A program made the position numbers and the translations under genes. The notes beneath the pieces are model-generated. The model ran no database searches. It saw only the letters and a list, made by a program, of their open reading frames with translations, and was not told where the DNA came from. Shown one piece after another: positions 9,327 to 20,100 of a stretch of 64,000 nt of DNA. The DNA is from Filimonas zeae (lineage in GTDB: Bacteria > Bacteroidota > Bacteroidia > Chitinophagales > Chitinophagaceae), in NCBI RefSeq assembly GCF_014641615.1, contig NZ_BMIB01000001.1, positions 682,769 through 746,768 on the forward strand. Reading direction: 5' to 3'. How positions within the stretch are numbered: the first letter of the stretch is position 1; each line of letters begins with the position of its first letter.

Positions 9327-10043
9327 ATGAGGTATTTTGTAAGACTACTGCTTATTGTTCACCTCTTTTTAATTGTACTAACCCGGCTTACCGCGCAGAA
9401 TAATGCTATACATATACAACAAACGGGGAATGTAGGTATTGGCACTGCTACCCCCGAAGAAAAATTGCAGGTGGATGGGAATATAAAAGTAAATGGTGGA
9501 ATTATGGATCAGACAGGGTTGATAATGCCTGCCGGAGCCATTTTGCCTTTTAGTGGAAGCGTGCCGCCGCCCGGCTGGGTGTTTTGCAATGGAAATGCTT
9601 ATTCAAAAACAGGTGATCAGAAGGCGCTGTTTGCTGTTATTGGTACTATGTACGGTAGCGATGGTGATAAGTTCAGGGTGCCTGATTTAAGAGGAACGTT
9701 TATTATGGGGGCAATGCCGGGTGATAGTAATGATTCGCTTTCCAGACGCGGTAGTGCAGACCTGCATAACCATACGGTTAGTTTACAGAGTAAAACCGCA
9801 GGTACTGCAAATTCAGTGAACCACTCACATAAGTTTCCGTCAAACTGGTATAACAGATCACTGGCCGATGGGAAATATAATGGTATTGATATTCATTCGG
9901 GAAATATTCAAACGCACACCACACAGGATGCAGGTAGCCATAGCCACCAGGTTACGGTAGTTTTTCCTGATACTTTAAGTGGTAATTCTACAGGTAAAAA
10001 TCGCCCTCAGTGGGCTGCTTTGAATTATATTATTAAATATTAA
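9327..10043 (+). CDS. Secreted tail-collar (microcystin-dependent-protein-like) protein, copy 1
   Basis: 238 residues from ATG 9327. The first 22 or so residues are a signal peptide (LLLIVHLFLIVLTRLTAQ). Next comes a short coiled stalk-like motif NVGIGTATPEEKLQVDGNIKVNG, common at the N-terminus of Bacteroidota tail-fibre-like proteins, then a phage tail collar domain: GAILPFSGSVPPPGWVFCNG, a core FRVPDLRGTFIMG, and a histidine-rich C-terminal half (HNHTVS, NHSHKFP, GSHSHQVTV) ending in NRPQWAALNYIIKY. The MdpB-type collar domain is often used as a trimeric fibre tip. The His pairs may bind metal, as in phage receptor-binding tips. A paralogue follows directly. The secreted form suggests a cell-surface fibre and not a phage particle. 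Confidence 0.85.
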   Translation: MRYFVRLLLIVHLFLIVLTRLTAQNNAIHIQQTGNVGIGTATPEEKLQVDGNIKVNGGIMDQTGLIMPAGAILPFSGSVPPPGWVFCNGNAYSKTGDQKALFAVIGTMYGSDGDKFRVPDLRGTFIMGAMPGDSNDSLSRRGSADLHNHTVSLQSKTAGTANSVNHSHKFPSNWYNRSLADGKYNGIDIHSGNIQTHTTQDAGSHSHQVTVVFPDTLSGNSTGKNRPQWAALNYIIKY

Positions 10044-10084
10044 GTAACCAGGTATGGTGTGTTTAATTATTGAATTTTAATAGA

Positions 10085-10819
10085 ATGCAAATGAAGTATG
10101 CTATAAGCTTTTTTAGTGTTGTGGGTTTGTATTGTGTTATTACATTTTCCTCTTACGCCCAAAACAATGCTTTAAAAATTCAACCTAATGGTAATGTTGG
10201 TATTGGTACAGAAACGCCGACAGAAAAGCTGGAAGTGGAAGGTAATTTAAAAGTAAATGGCCGTATAATGGATAAGGCGGGATTGGTAATGCCAGCGGGT
10301 ACCATATTGCCTTATGCAGGAAGTGTGGCGCCGGCCGGATGGTTGCTTTGCAATGGTGCTTCTTACGCCAAAAATGGCGATCAAAAAGATCTTTACACCA
10401 TTATTGGTACTATGTATGGTAGTGACGGAGATAAATTCAGGGTTCCTGATTTGCGTGGGAGCTTTGTGATGGGGGCTGTATCTGGTGATGCCAATGATTC
10501 ACTGGGTAAGCGGGGGAGTGCTGATGTGCATACGCATAGTGTAATAATCCCTCCTAAAACGTTTTCTACTACCAGTGCAGGCAATCATAGTCATAAATTT
10601 CCTGCCAAATGGTATTTCAGATCCTTAAAAGATGCGGGATGGCTTGATGAAAAGCGTAATGGTATAGATACGTATGATAGAATTGAGAATCAGACCACAC
10701 AGGAAGCCGGCGCTCATACTCATGAGGTAACTGTTGAGTTGCCGGCAGGCACAACCAACAATTCAAGTGGCAAAAACCGCCCTCAGTGGATAGCGTTGAA
10801 TTACATTATTAAATACTAG
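10085..10819 (+). CDS. Secreted tail-collar protein, copy 2
   Basis: Tandem paralogue of the preceding gene, same domain order: signal peptide (to SSYAQ), NVGIGTETPTEKLEVEGNLKVNG stalk motif, collar domain with GWLLCNG and FRVPDLRGSFVMG, paired histidines (VHTHSV, NHSHKFP, AHTHEVTV) and the ending RPQWIALNYIIKY. Start could be 10085 or 10091 (two nearby ATG). Compared with copy 1 it has about seven extra residues around DAGWLDEKR. The 41-base gap from copy 1 and 53-base gap to the next gene make co-transcription with the large-protein cluster plausible. Confidence 0.85.
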   Translation: MQMKYAISFFSVVGLYCVITFSSYAQNNALKIQPNGNVGIGTETPTEKLEVEGNLKVNGRIMDKAGLVMPAGTILPYAGSVAPAGWLLCNGASYAKNGDQKDLYTIIGTMYGSDGDKFRVPDLRGSFVMGAVSGDANDSLGKRGSADVHTHSVIIPPKTFSTTSAGNHSHKFPAKWYFRSLKDAGWLDEKRNGIDTYDRIENQTTQEAGAHTHEVTVELPAGTTNNSSGKNRPQWIALNYIIKY

Positions 10820-10872
10820 GCAGCCGGAATGCTCCTTACCATACATTTTTGTTAACCACTCAATAAAAAGCG

Positions 10873-11631
10873 ATGCCAACAACAATTAAACTAATTAAGA
10901 ATCTTACTACCAAAAAAGAAGCCCCTCCGGCTGAACTGACAAAGTTTGACATACAAGCTGGTTTTGCAGATACGATAACTGCTGCTGGTTTTACAGCAAC
11001 GGCCTGGGCAGATTTTGCCGGGGATAATGATAATATACAGGTGACCTGGCAGGATGAAACTGAAAAACTGATAGCCCGTGGTGTGGGAGGGCGTTTTGCT
11101 ATAAAAGAAGGAAAGATAGTCATCAGTGGACTCAAAAATGCTTCTAAGTATAGTGCTGAGGTATCCGGAGAGCTTGCCATTGGCCCTAAGGGTGATGATA
11201 AGGCAGCAGCTTTACTGCGGGTTAGGATTGGCAACATGGTGAGTGATACCAATAAGAGTGGCGATACTATCATCAATTTCAGCGATAAAACAGATAGCGT
11301 AGCGGGAGGGAGTGAGATTAACCTGAAAGTGCTGATTGATTGGATTCTGGAAAGCTCTAAGGATAAAACCAGCAAGCCGGAATTGCCTAAAATAGAAGAT
11401 GGCAACGGTGGTGTTAAAAAACCTGAGGACTTTGTTATTGTATTTAAAAACTTCTACTACAATATTACTCAGAATACTTTCGATTTCTGGGTAGAATCAA
11501 AAGCGGGTAGTGAAATTACGTTTGGCAATTTTACTATTAAGAAAGCAGGTTTCAGGGTTACCAATATGGCAGCAACTGCTGAGGTAAAGGAAAAGCCTAA
11601 AGCATTGCCTGCTGCTGAACCGGCGGAATAA
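10873..11631 (+). CDS. Hypothetical protein, first cytoplasmic-type member of the large-protein cluster
   Basis: 252 residues, no signal peptide, acidic with an alanine/proline-rich tail (PKALPAAEPAE). Predicted mostly beta strands. The segment near 195-235 (FYYNITQNTFDFWVESKAG followed by FGNFTIKKAGF) resembles stretches of the next protein, where strands of the type 'ITFGNFTIKKAGF' recur, so the two may share a repeat fold. I recognise no family. It is 38 bases ahead of the DUF6603-like gene and is probably part of the same operon, perhaps as an accessory or capping subunit. Confidence 0.65.
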   Translation: MPTTIKLIKNLTTKKEAPPAELTKFDIQAGFADTITAAGFTATAWADFAGDNDNIQVTWQDETEKLIARGVGGRFAIKEGKIVISGLKNASKYSAEVSGELAIGPKGDDKAAALLRVRIGNMVSDTNKSGDTIINFSDKTDSVAGGSEINLKVLIDWILESSKDKTSKPELPKIEDGNGGVKKPEDFVIVFKNFYYNITQNTFDFWVESKAGSEITFGNFTIKKAGFRVTNMAATAEVKEKPKALPAAEPAE

Positions 11632-11669
11632 TCATCAGAAAATTATACAGTAAACAGGTATTGCGCCAT

Positions 11670-14600
11670 ATGTCTGAATCAAAACCATTTTTGCTGGATA
11701 TATCAGGCTCAACACGTATTGGTAATACCAATGCGGTTGAGTTTGAGATATCATTAGGCTTAAGGGTAAATGGTGCTAACAAATATGTGTATGCCACGTT
11801 GCAGGCAAAAAATGAGGAGGGCATCAGCCTGCCCGCACTTATTGAAGCTTTGGGGGGTGGTAAACAGGCAGCGTTGCCTGAGTTTCTGCAAAACCTTCCT
11901 GCTATTCAAAGGTTCAGTATTCAATATGGATCAGCTGAAAACACCAATGAGTTTGATATTGAGTTTGACAGCCTGCTAAACATAAACGGAAAGAACATTG
12001 AGGCTACTATTGTGGCTGGCTATAATAAAGCAAGAGGGCAGCTGGGGGCGTTTACTTTTGTAGCCACCTTACGCACAGGTAGTCATAGGTTTAGTGCGGT
12101 ATTTGCAAAAGTTGGGGCAGACTGGTATCTGTACGCTTTGTATAAAAGCAAAGGAGCCGTAACGGTTAACCTGAAAGATATTACCGGCGCCTTTTTTGAC
12201 GATGCAGATGCCATTCCTGACGCTTCACTTACACTGGATGCTTTTAAAGCCTTTTTGTTATACAGGAAAAAGAAAGACGGCAGTACTGCTTTGATGGCAG
12301 GCCTGGGGGCAGGGCTTAGCCTTGCTGTTACTGATTTGCCATTGGTTGGCGAACTGTTGAATGAAAAGGATGCGTTTGCTTTTAAAGAAGTGCTTGCTTT
12401 GTATACCAATGGCAACTTTACTGCCGGTGAACTGAAGCAGTTTGATGGGTTGCCGGCCGTTGCTGTAAGTGCTGGTTTTAATATTTCTGCACAGTTGATG
12501 ATTGATGGTGAAGAAGACTATTATGTGCTGAATGGAGGCATGCGCAAAAAGAGTGTGCCGGAAAAGAAAACAACAGGGGAGGAGGCTAATAAGAGGCCTG
12601 TTGTTAATACGCTTGCCGGAGAAGTGGCATCGAAGGCTAAGTGGATGAAAGTTGATAAAAAGATAGGCCCGGTAACGATTAAGCGACTGGGCTTTTTATA
12701 TAATGCAGGTAAGGTGGTAGTGCTGCTGGATGCCTCGGTGCTTATGGCGGGCATGGGTATGCAACTGGCGGGGTTGGGGCTGGGTTTTAAGCTGGAGTGG
12801 AAGTTTCCGCCCGCTATGCCTGAGTTTTATATAGATGGTATTGGTTTGTCTTATACCAGAGATCCCTTACGCATCAGCGGTATGTTTATAAGAGCTACAC
12901 CGCAGGATGGGGTAGAGCAGTATGCTTATTATGGTGCGGCTCAGCTATCGCTGGCGGGTTTTAGTGTAAGTGGTATGGGGGCTTACAGCAGGCTGGTAAA
13001 GCCCGGGCCAGATGGCTCCATCTCTATGTTTATTTACGCCATGTATGCGGGTGCTATTGGTGGGCCGGCTTTTTTCTTTGTTACTGGCATTGCAGCGGGC
13101 TTTGGTTTTAACAGAAAGGTTAAAGTGCCATCTATAAGAGAGGTGAATACTTTTCCCCTGGTAGCTATGGCGATGAATCCCAACCCCGATAAATCACTGA
13201 ATAATATATTGGGCGATCTGGTGAGTCAGCAATGGGTGCCTGCTTCGCCTGGTGATTACTGGCTGGCGGCAGGTATCAGATTTACTTCTTTCAATATTAT
13301 TGATTCGTTTCTGCTGATGCTGGTACAGTTTGGTACCCGCACAGAGTTTGCATTGCTGGGTTTATCTGTTCTGGCCTGGCCTTCTAAAAAAATAACGATA
13401 GCTTATGTAGAACTGGCTGTTAAGGCCAGTTTTGGATCTGATAGTGAGGTAATAGCAGTGGAGGCAATGCTTACACCCAACTCTTACCTGCTGGATAAGA
13501 AATGTAAGTTAACAGGTGGCTTTGCGTTTTATGCATGGATAAAAGGGGAACATGAAGGAGATTTTGTAATTACCCTGGGCGGTTATCATCCCAGGTTCAG
13601 CAGGCCATCACATTATCCTGAAGTGGACAGGCTGGGGTTGAACTGGAAAATATCTGACGAAGTAGAAATAAAAGGCGGACTGTATTATGCTTTAACACCC
13701 GGTAGCATTATGGCAGGTGGCCGGCTGGAAGTAACTTTTAGCCTTAGCTTTTTAAAGGCCAGCGTGGTAGCGTGGGTTGACCTGTATATTGCCTGGGCAC
13801 CTTTTGAGTATGCAGCTGAAATTGGTATAAGGGTAAACATAGAGGCGAACATAAAAGTGATGGCTATAAGCGTTCATTTCAAACTGGAAATGGGGGCTGT
13901 ACTTTATATATGGGGGCCCTCTTTTGCAGGAGAGGCGCATGTTAACTGGAACATTTTTTCGTTTACCATACCGTTGGGTAATGCAAGGAAAGAGGAAAAG
14001 AAGAAGCTGAGCTGGAGTGCTTTCCGGGAACAGTTTATTCCCGTTAATGCCGTTAACCAGGTAACGCCTGAAATTATTGTAAGTGCGGGTGTTATTAATG
14101 AATATACCGTTGATGCCAATGGAACCAAACAAAAGTATCTGCTGGTAAACCCGCACCAGCTGAAAATAAATGTAGACGCACCTATGCCGGTAACCACTGT
14201 GCAACTGCCTGATGGTGCTGGTGGTTTTACAGAAATGCAGAAAGATGCCGTGATGCAGACAGGTAACGGACCCTCGTTGTACGGCAGTCGTAACCAGAAG
14301 CTGGGCATACGACCCATGCAGCAAACAACACTTACATCAACGCTTAAGGTAGAGGTATTGATGAACGGGCAGCAACCAGGTGGCGCGTTTACTCCGGAAT
14401 ATTCCAGCTACGCATCGGGAGTGCCTGAGTCGTTATGGAGCAGTGAGCAGGCTAAGGGGGATAATAGCAAGCCTGATGAAGTGCATGTACTGAAAGATGC
14501 TTTGAAAGGGGTAGCTATTGCTGCCAGGGAAGCACCCGTGCCGGAGAAGGCGCAGCAGTTTGATTTGAACGGGAGGTTTGTGGTGGTTGGTAAATTGTTA

Positions 14601-14888
14601 AGCTGGGCTTATACGCCTGCTTTAACAGGGCCGGATAATACCGCTTACAGCATACCGTTAAAAACGATTGTTACTAATGCGCTGAAGAACGATGCTACTA
14701 CAGCTGCCCGGCAGGCAATAATTAAAGCGGCTTTGCAGGTGCAGGGAGTGAGTTACGCTGCTGAAGCGGGGGATGTATATAAATGGGTAGATGCGTTGGG
14801 GGCTGAACCCGTTATTGTGCAATTGGGTGGTTTGCCCCAGTATAAAAACGAAACAGCAAAAAAAGGAAAGGCGGACAATGGCCACTGA
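11670..14888 (+). CDS. Very large beta-rich protein resembling DUF6603
   Basis: About 1072 residues from ATG 11670 (MSESKPFLLDISG). No signal peptide. The sequence alternates short hydrophobic strands with Gly/Ala-rich turns. The middle third (KIGPVTIKRLGFLYNAGKVV at about 330, MPEFYIDGIGLSYTRDPLRI at about 385, AYYGAAQLSLAGFSVSGMGAY, GPAFFFVTGIAAGFGFNRK) looks like DUF6603, a domain of unknown function found in large proteins of several phyla. That assignment is from memory of the family pattern. A second beta-rich block lies at 600-790 (PRFSRPSHYPEVDRLGLNWK, GRLEVTFSLSFLKASVVAWV). The C-terminal 280 residues are more polar. It overlaps the next gene by 11 bases, so translation is coupled. 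The strand pattern suggests a big beta-solenoid or barrel, but cell location is unclear. Confidence 0.7.
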   Translation: MSESKPFLLDISGSTRIGNTNAVEFEISLGLRVNGANKYVYATLQAKNEEGISLPALIEALGGGKQAALPEFLQNLPAIQRFSIQYGSAENTNEFDIEFDSLLNINGKNIEATIVAGYNKARGQLGAFTFVATLRTGSHRFSAVFAKVGADWYLYALYKSKGAVTVNLKDITGAFFDDADAIPDASLTLDAFKAFLLYRKKKDGSTALMAGLGAGLSLAVTDLPLVGELLNEKDAFAFKEVLALYTNGNFTAGELKQFDGLPAVAVSAGFNISAQLMIDGEEDYYVLNGGMRKKSVPEKKTTGEEANKRPVVNTLAGEVASKAKWMKVDKKIGPVTIKRLGFLYNAGKVVVLLDASVLMAGMGMQLAGLGLGFKLEWKFPPAMPEFYIDGIGLSYTRDPLRISGMFIRATPQDGVEQYAYYGAAQLSLAGFSVSGMGAYSRLVKPGPDGSISMFIYAMYAGAIGGPAFFFVTGIAAGFGFNRKVKVPSIREVNTFPLVAMAMNPNPDKSLNNILGDLVSQQWVPASPGDYWLAAGIRFTSFNIIDSFLLMLVQFGTRTEFALLGLSVLAWPSKKITIAYVELAVKASFGSDSEVIAVEAMLTPNSYLLDKKCKLTGGFAFYAWIKGEHEGDFVITLGGYHPRFSRPSHYPEVDRLGLNWKISDEVEIKGGLYYALTPGSIMAGGRLEVTFSLSFLKASVVAWVDLYIAWAPFEYAAEIGIRVNIEANIKVMAISVHFKLEMGAVLYIWGPSFAGEAHVNWNIFSFTIPLGNARKEEKKKLSWSAFREQFIPVNAVNQVTPEIIVSAGVINEYTVDANGTKQKYLLVNPHQLKINVDAPMPVTTVQLPDGAGGFTEMQKDAVMQTGNGPSLYGSRNQKLGIRPMQQTTLTSTLKVEVLMNGQQPGGAFTPEYSSYASGVPESLWSSEQAKGDNSKPDEVHVLKDALKGVAIAAREAPVPEKAQQFDLNGRFVVVGKLLSWAYTPALTGPDNTAYSIPLKTIVTNALKNDATTAARQAIIKAALQVQGVSYAAEAGDVYKWVDALGAEPVIVQLGGLPQYKNETAKKGKADNGH

Positions 14889-17157
14889 CCAGAAAATATT
14901 ACAGCACCCGGAACAGCTGGTGTTTATTGATGAATGCCTGCCACAGCTGATGGCGGGAGAATATTCTATAACTGCTGATTTGAATGTAGAAGCTGAGGGG
15001 GCCGATAAAGCAGGATTTGGGAAAGCTGTTAAGAATGTATGGGTAGGTGCACCACGCTTTACCCTGGAAGATGCTGCGGTGTACACCATGTACCCGCCTA
15101 AAGATGCAAGCGGATATTTTGAAGCCACTTTGCCTCAGATTGTATTTAACCGGCGTACACTGCCCTGGGAGCGTACGATTGATGGTGCTTTGCATAGCAT
15201 TACAGCGTTTAAACTGGATAATGCCTCTGTTGAGCCGGGAGCGGCTTTTGGGCACGCCCCCTGGATGGCGCTTTTGCTGTTTAGTGAAGTAGAAATGAGT
15301 GGTAACGGTAATGCAGCTGATGCGGTGGTGCCAGGCAGGAAAAGCCTGAAAGACCCGGGAACGGATGTTTTTGTGCCGGAGCTGAACGCAGCAGGAATAA
15401 AAGGGCAGGGGCCGGAATTAGCCCCCTGGGAAGATATAAATAATGAGTATGATGTTATAGATATACCGCTTGGGTTGTTTAAAAAAGTAGTGCCTGCAAA
15501 AGCTGATTTGCCTTACCTGGCGCATGTAAGAAAAACGGCAGTGGATGCAGGTAAGGAAAGTGCGGCCATTGCTGATAACGGATACTTTGCCACTTTAATA
15601 GGTAACAGGTTGCCGGTAAGGCCGGACAGCGGAGCGGATGGGGTAAGGAATTCTGTATTCCTGGTATCGTTGGAGGGGTATCACGGTTTTTTTAAAAAGC
15701 CAGAAAAATATATTGAAGATAAGGGGAAGGGGAAAGTGCGTTTGGTTGTATTGCAATCATGGAGTTTTACTATTGCACCAGGCAATAACTTCAGGGAGTG
15801 CTGTGAAGGATTACATGTAAGTCCGTTCAAAATGAATTATCCGGAAAAAACGGATGAAAGCCTCAAAAAAGCCTATGATTATGGTTATGCGTTATTGCCG
15901 CATATTACACGTAATGGCGCCCATACGTACTCCTGGTACAGAGGGCCCTTTAACCCCAATTTTTTACCAGCCAGTGCTGCCACTACTATTTATAAAACGG
16001 CAGATGCTGCATTGCGCTTTGATGCTGCTACAGGGCTGGCAGATGTATCCTATGCGGCTGCCTGGCAACTGGGCCGTTTGCTGGCGTTGAAAGATAAAAC
16101 CTTCAGCACCGCATTGTATCAATGGAAGTTACAGGGCAAAAGAAAGGTGGCGGGCGTGGCTGCAAAGCAACAGGCCTCCGGCATGTTGCCGGCTGGTTTG
16201 GGTATTGCTATAGCCGGAAACGATACCCTGGAAGAAACTATGAAAGGTTTTCTGGCTAAGCGCTACAATATGGAAAGTGGTTTTGATATTACTCCCCTCC
16301 CTTTTTCAAACAAAGCTGCGGATACGCTGGAGCAACTGGATGAAGTTGCAGGAAGGGCGGATATTGTACCGGATATTCCCGCTGCTGTTACAGGCTGGCT
16401 GGGCAGGTTGTTTCTGCTGGAAGGGGTGCCTGTTAACTATCTTATTCCGCATGAAGATTACCTGATAAGGCGCGAAGGGAATACTACTGCCAGGGAAGCG
16501 CTGGGTACTTTTTATATAGATTATGACTGGATAGAAGCCTTGCTGGGTGGTGCGTTAAGCATTGTAGCGCATGAAGATTCAGTTGCCCTGCTGAATACAC
16601 TGAAAGACGGGAAGTTTTTGCCTGCAGAACTGCAGGACTATAAAAAGAATGCTGCTTTTATTCCATCAGGAGAAGGGGAACGCGTGCCTTTACCTGACAA
16701 GATCAGCGGGCATATTACCGGGTTCTTTCTGCGGTCGCAATTAATATCGGGCTGGAAGGGGATTAAAGTATTTGCGAGAGATGAAACAGATAACTGGATG
16801 AAGTATCCGTTGCGTATAGAGCGCCTGGCAGAAGATATTCAGTTATGTGTGTTTGCCGGTAAGGTACAGCAGATAATGTTTATACAACCACCGGAAGGTA
16901 TTCATTTTGGGATAGAGAACAATGGAAAAAGCTGGCAGAAAACCCTGAGGAATAAAGAAGGGGATATAGGAACAACTGCTGTTGAACTGAACGTTACAGA
17001 TGGGGTGCTGGGCCTGGCTAATGCGGCCGCAGCTATGGCAAAGGCGGGTATGCCGGTAACTGCTGCTGCCTCGTTTGCTTTTCAGATGCTGGAGAACCCG
17101 GTTATATATAAGCTAAACATTTCTGACCACTGGAAAAAAGAATCATCGCTGATATAA
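14878..17157 (+). CDS. Large hypothetical protein of the DUF6603-associated cluster
   Basis: 759 residues. ATG 14878 is chosen because AGGAAAGG lies just upstream and the sequence MATDQKILQHPEQLVFIDEC starts there; it overlaps the preceding stop by 11 bases. No signal peptide. Notable blocks: VWVGAPRFTLEDAAVYTMYP at about 60, then ATLPQIVFNRRTLPWERTID. The second I recall from hypothetical proteins next to large beta-rich proteins in other phyla (memory only). Later NSVFLVSLEGYHGFF, LVVLQSWSFT, a conserved-looking cysteine ECCEGLHVSPF at about 305, and VSYAAAWQLGRLLALKDKTF. It reads as a soluble multi-domain structural protein. Its coupling to neighbours on both sides implies a fixed stoichiometry. 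Confidence 0.65.
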   Translation: MATDQKILQHPEQLVFIDECLPQLMAGEYSITADLNVEAEGADKAGFGKAVKNVWVGAPRFTLEDAAVYTMYPPKDASGYFEATLPQIVFNRRTLPWERTIDGALHSITAFKLDNASVEPGAAFGHAPWMALLLFSEVEMSGNGNAADAVVPGRKSLKDPGTDVFVPELNAAGIKGQGPELAPWEDINNEYDVIDIPLGLFKKVVPAKADLPYLAHVRKTAVDAGKESAAIADNGYFATLIGNRLPVRPDSGADGVRNSVFLVSLEGYHGFFKKPEKYIEDKGKGKVRLVVLQSWSFTIAPGNNFRECCEGLHVSPFKMNYPEKTDESLKKAYDYGYALLPHITRNGAHTYSWYRGPFNPNFLPASAATTIYKTADAALRFDAATGLADVSYAAAWQLGRLLALKDKTFSTALYQWKLQGKRKVAGVAAKQQASGMLPAGLGIAIAGNDTLEETMKGFLAKRYNMESGFDITPLPFSNKAADTLEQLDEVAGRADIVPDIPAAVTGWLGRLFLLEGVPVNYLIPHEDYLIRREGNTTAREALGTFYIDYDWIEALLGGALSIVAHEDSVALLNTLKDGKFLPAELQDYKKNAAFIPSGEGERVPLPDKISGHITGFFLRSQLISGWKGIKVFARDETDNWMKYPLRIERLAEDIQLCVFAGKVQQIMFIQPPEGIHFGIENNGKSWQKTLRNKEGDIGTTAVELNVTDGVLGLANAAAAMAKAGMPVTAAASFAFQMLENPVIYKLNISDHWKKESSLI

Positions 17158-17169
17158 ATCTGGCTTGCT

Positions 17170-20100
17170 ATGAGTGAGAAAGTAATTGTACCTGTTAAAA
17201 TAGAGGCACTTGTGGTAGATAAGGCTACCGCGGAAGATGATGCTTTAAACTGGAAAAGTTATCGTATAGATTACGAAGGGCTGGCTGTGCGGCTGGGTTC
17301 TTTTTTGGAGCCGGGTGACCTGAAAGAGCTTTACAAAGGTGGGTTTTGCGAAAAAGGCATTCATCTGCACTGGGCTTTACCGGCTGCGCTTACCAATGGT
17401 ATACAAAAAGAAAATAAAGCCTTATTTCCTGCGGTGCCTAACCGCTGGCTGGTAATAAGAACACATATAGAAGGCGGTAAGCCTGTTTTAAAAAAATGGT
17501 TGCTGGAAAGCGATTATATAGGGGAATATGAATCTGATAAGAGCGGGTGGGCCTTGCAGTTGCCTGACGGTAGTTTTTCTGCCCCGCATAGTATAGGAAA
17601 GGCAACAGAGCTGGGTAGCTGGACGGAGGAAGCACCCCGTAGCCACACTCCTTTAACCGCTATGGCGCCGGGTAATGCAGCCTTTGCAGCTATTTACGAG
17701 CATTGCCGGAATGTGTTTGGTTTGTGGGATGATGTGAGTGGTGTAGCGGATAAGGATACCGTGTTTTCTTACCTGGTAACCGGGTGGTATTCTGATGCTG
17801 CTATTGAGCCGCTAAGCAACGGCGATGCCGACCTTATCAGTAATATCAGAAAGAAATGGCAGATACCAGGAATGGCGGATACAGAAAGCTTTCCTGATTC
17901 TATACTATGCCATGGTTATATACATAGTGTGCGGTGGAGCCCCGCAGAACGTTACCTGCTGCCGGTAAAAAGCGCCCCGGTTAATACAGGTGTGGGTATG
18001 ACTTCCATAGAAGCAAAAGCGGCGCAACTGTCAAGGCAAACCGGTGCTGCCGAAAAAATGCTGACCGGCTATTTTTATGATGCCCTGAAAGATACCGTGG
18101 ATAATGCCACACTTGATACCCTGGTTGATAACAATGCTTACACATCTTTTGATGGCGGAAGCCTATGGGAGATAAAGCAGGTGGAGAAAGAAACAACAGC
18201 AGCAACAGAAAAGGAAATGCCGCTGCAAAGCTTTCCCGATGCTACTGCAAATCCCGCCCTTTCCGTTGCTTTTCAAAGAATCAATGAAGCCCAACAGGCG
18301 GCCGACAGGCAGCGGGGATATAGAAGGTCGCTTATGCTTGAATTCAGGGCTTTATGTGATAAAATAATTATGGCTGATGCAGCAGGCGATGCGCTACTGC
18401 TTACAAAGCTTACTGCTAACCGTGGGCAGTTAAAGAATGAAATAGATGGCATAAATGCGGTAATAATAGAACAGGAGGCAAGTATAGCTTCGTTAAAAAC
18501 TACTATTAACCAAATGCCTGCTTTTATAAAAGCAGACAATAAACCGGCGTTGTTTGAATTGCTGGAGAAAAAGATGCCACGCTACTGGCAGGCCAATGAT
18601 GTGGCCGTTTTGTTTTCAGGGCCGGGGGTAACAGCTTCTGCCAGGTATAAAAATTCTGATGGTAGTGATGTGCTTACCTGCCGCCTGCCGCGTGACATTG
18701 TAACCGGCATGGTATTGAACGATGGCGACAAAGTACAGGATACCACTATACAGAGTGGTGCCTTTGCGCCTGAGCTAAAGCAGTTGGGATCGCTTGCCCG
18801 CAACGCCGGCCTGATTGGGCAGTTGTACAAAGAAGCGATATTGGCAGATCCTGCCTGGTCAGTAATATGGGCGCAGCAGTACTATCAGGAGCAGAGTGGT
18901 AACAGGCCCCTGATAAAGCAGTTGTCGGTTTATCTTAAGGCTATGCTGCAGTTGATGGAAGTTAGCCCTGCTGATAAATGTAAGGGGCTGGTAACAGGCG
19001 ATGGTACAGTTATACAGTGCGGAAGTCATGACACTTTGCGTAGATTGTTGCAGCAGCGGGGTATTCAGGGCTGGCAACATCCATGGACGCCTTTGTATAT
19101 GATATGGTATGCGAATTTTATTCCCTCTTATACAATAGAAAACGGGCAATGGCAGTATAAAGCAGCGGACTGGTTGTGGAAAGATAAGCAATACCGTTAC
19201 AAAGGTTCTGCGCCTGATACAGCCGGTTCAATAGCGTATTCAGGAAAAGTGCTGCTTACAGATATGGTGAATGGTATGCTGGCGCAAAAACTGCCGGATG
19301 ATGTGGTAGTGGGAGAACATCTTTCACAGGCACTGGGTTCTTTTGCAGATGCTTTGCTTATGCGCAGGCAGGATATACAGTTGCCGTTATTTAAGAAACC
19401 CGGTGAGGATACAACGAAGCTGTTACCTGATAATACCTGGAACAATTATATTACCGCAGACGCAGGTTTTCTGCCTGACGTAGCCGGGCTTACAGAACGT
19501 GTCCCTAACTTTTTCCCGGTAAGGGCCGGGCATTTACAATTTACCCGGCTTTGGATGACGGATACCTTCGGACAGGTGAAGAAAGTAATAGATAATGGTG
19601 TTGTTACTAATAACGGACTGTTGCATGTTTCGGAAAGTTTGAGTCAGCCGGATGTTGCGGTACAGGTAACATTGCCGCCACGTCTGGTGCAGCCTGCACG
19701 TTTGTTGTTCAGATGGTGTGCGGCAGCGCAGGCGCTTCCGGTAGAAAGCAGTAATGATCCGGCTACTAATCCTGTATGTGGCTGGTTGTTGCCTGATGCG
19801 CTTGATCAGTCACTTGATGTATATGAAGCAGATGGTAAAAAATGCGGTTCGTTGAAAATGATTGTCATTGGCAGCGGAGTTCAGCTGCAATGGACTATGC
19901 CCCCTGGTGTGGCAGAGGAACTGTTGCCTGAACAAGCCATCAGCAATAACTATCTGCTCAGGTTTGTGAAGGGCTTGCTGAACCTGCGTAACAGGAATGA
20001 ACAACCAGCAGGTGGTGATGCGCTGCAATCGTTGTTTGAGTTATGTAATAACACAGCACTTTACCTTTCCGCTTCCGGTGGGCATCAGGTATCCGGAGTA

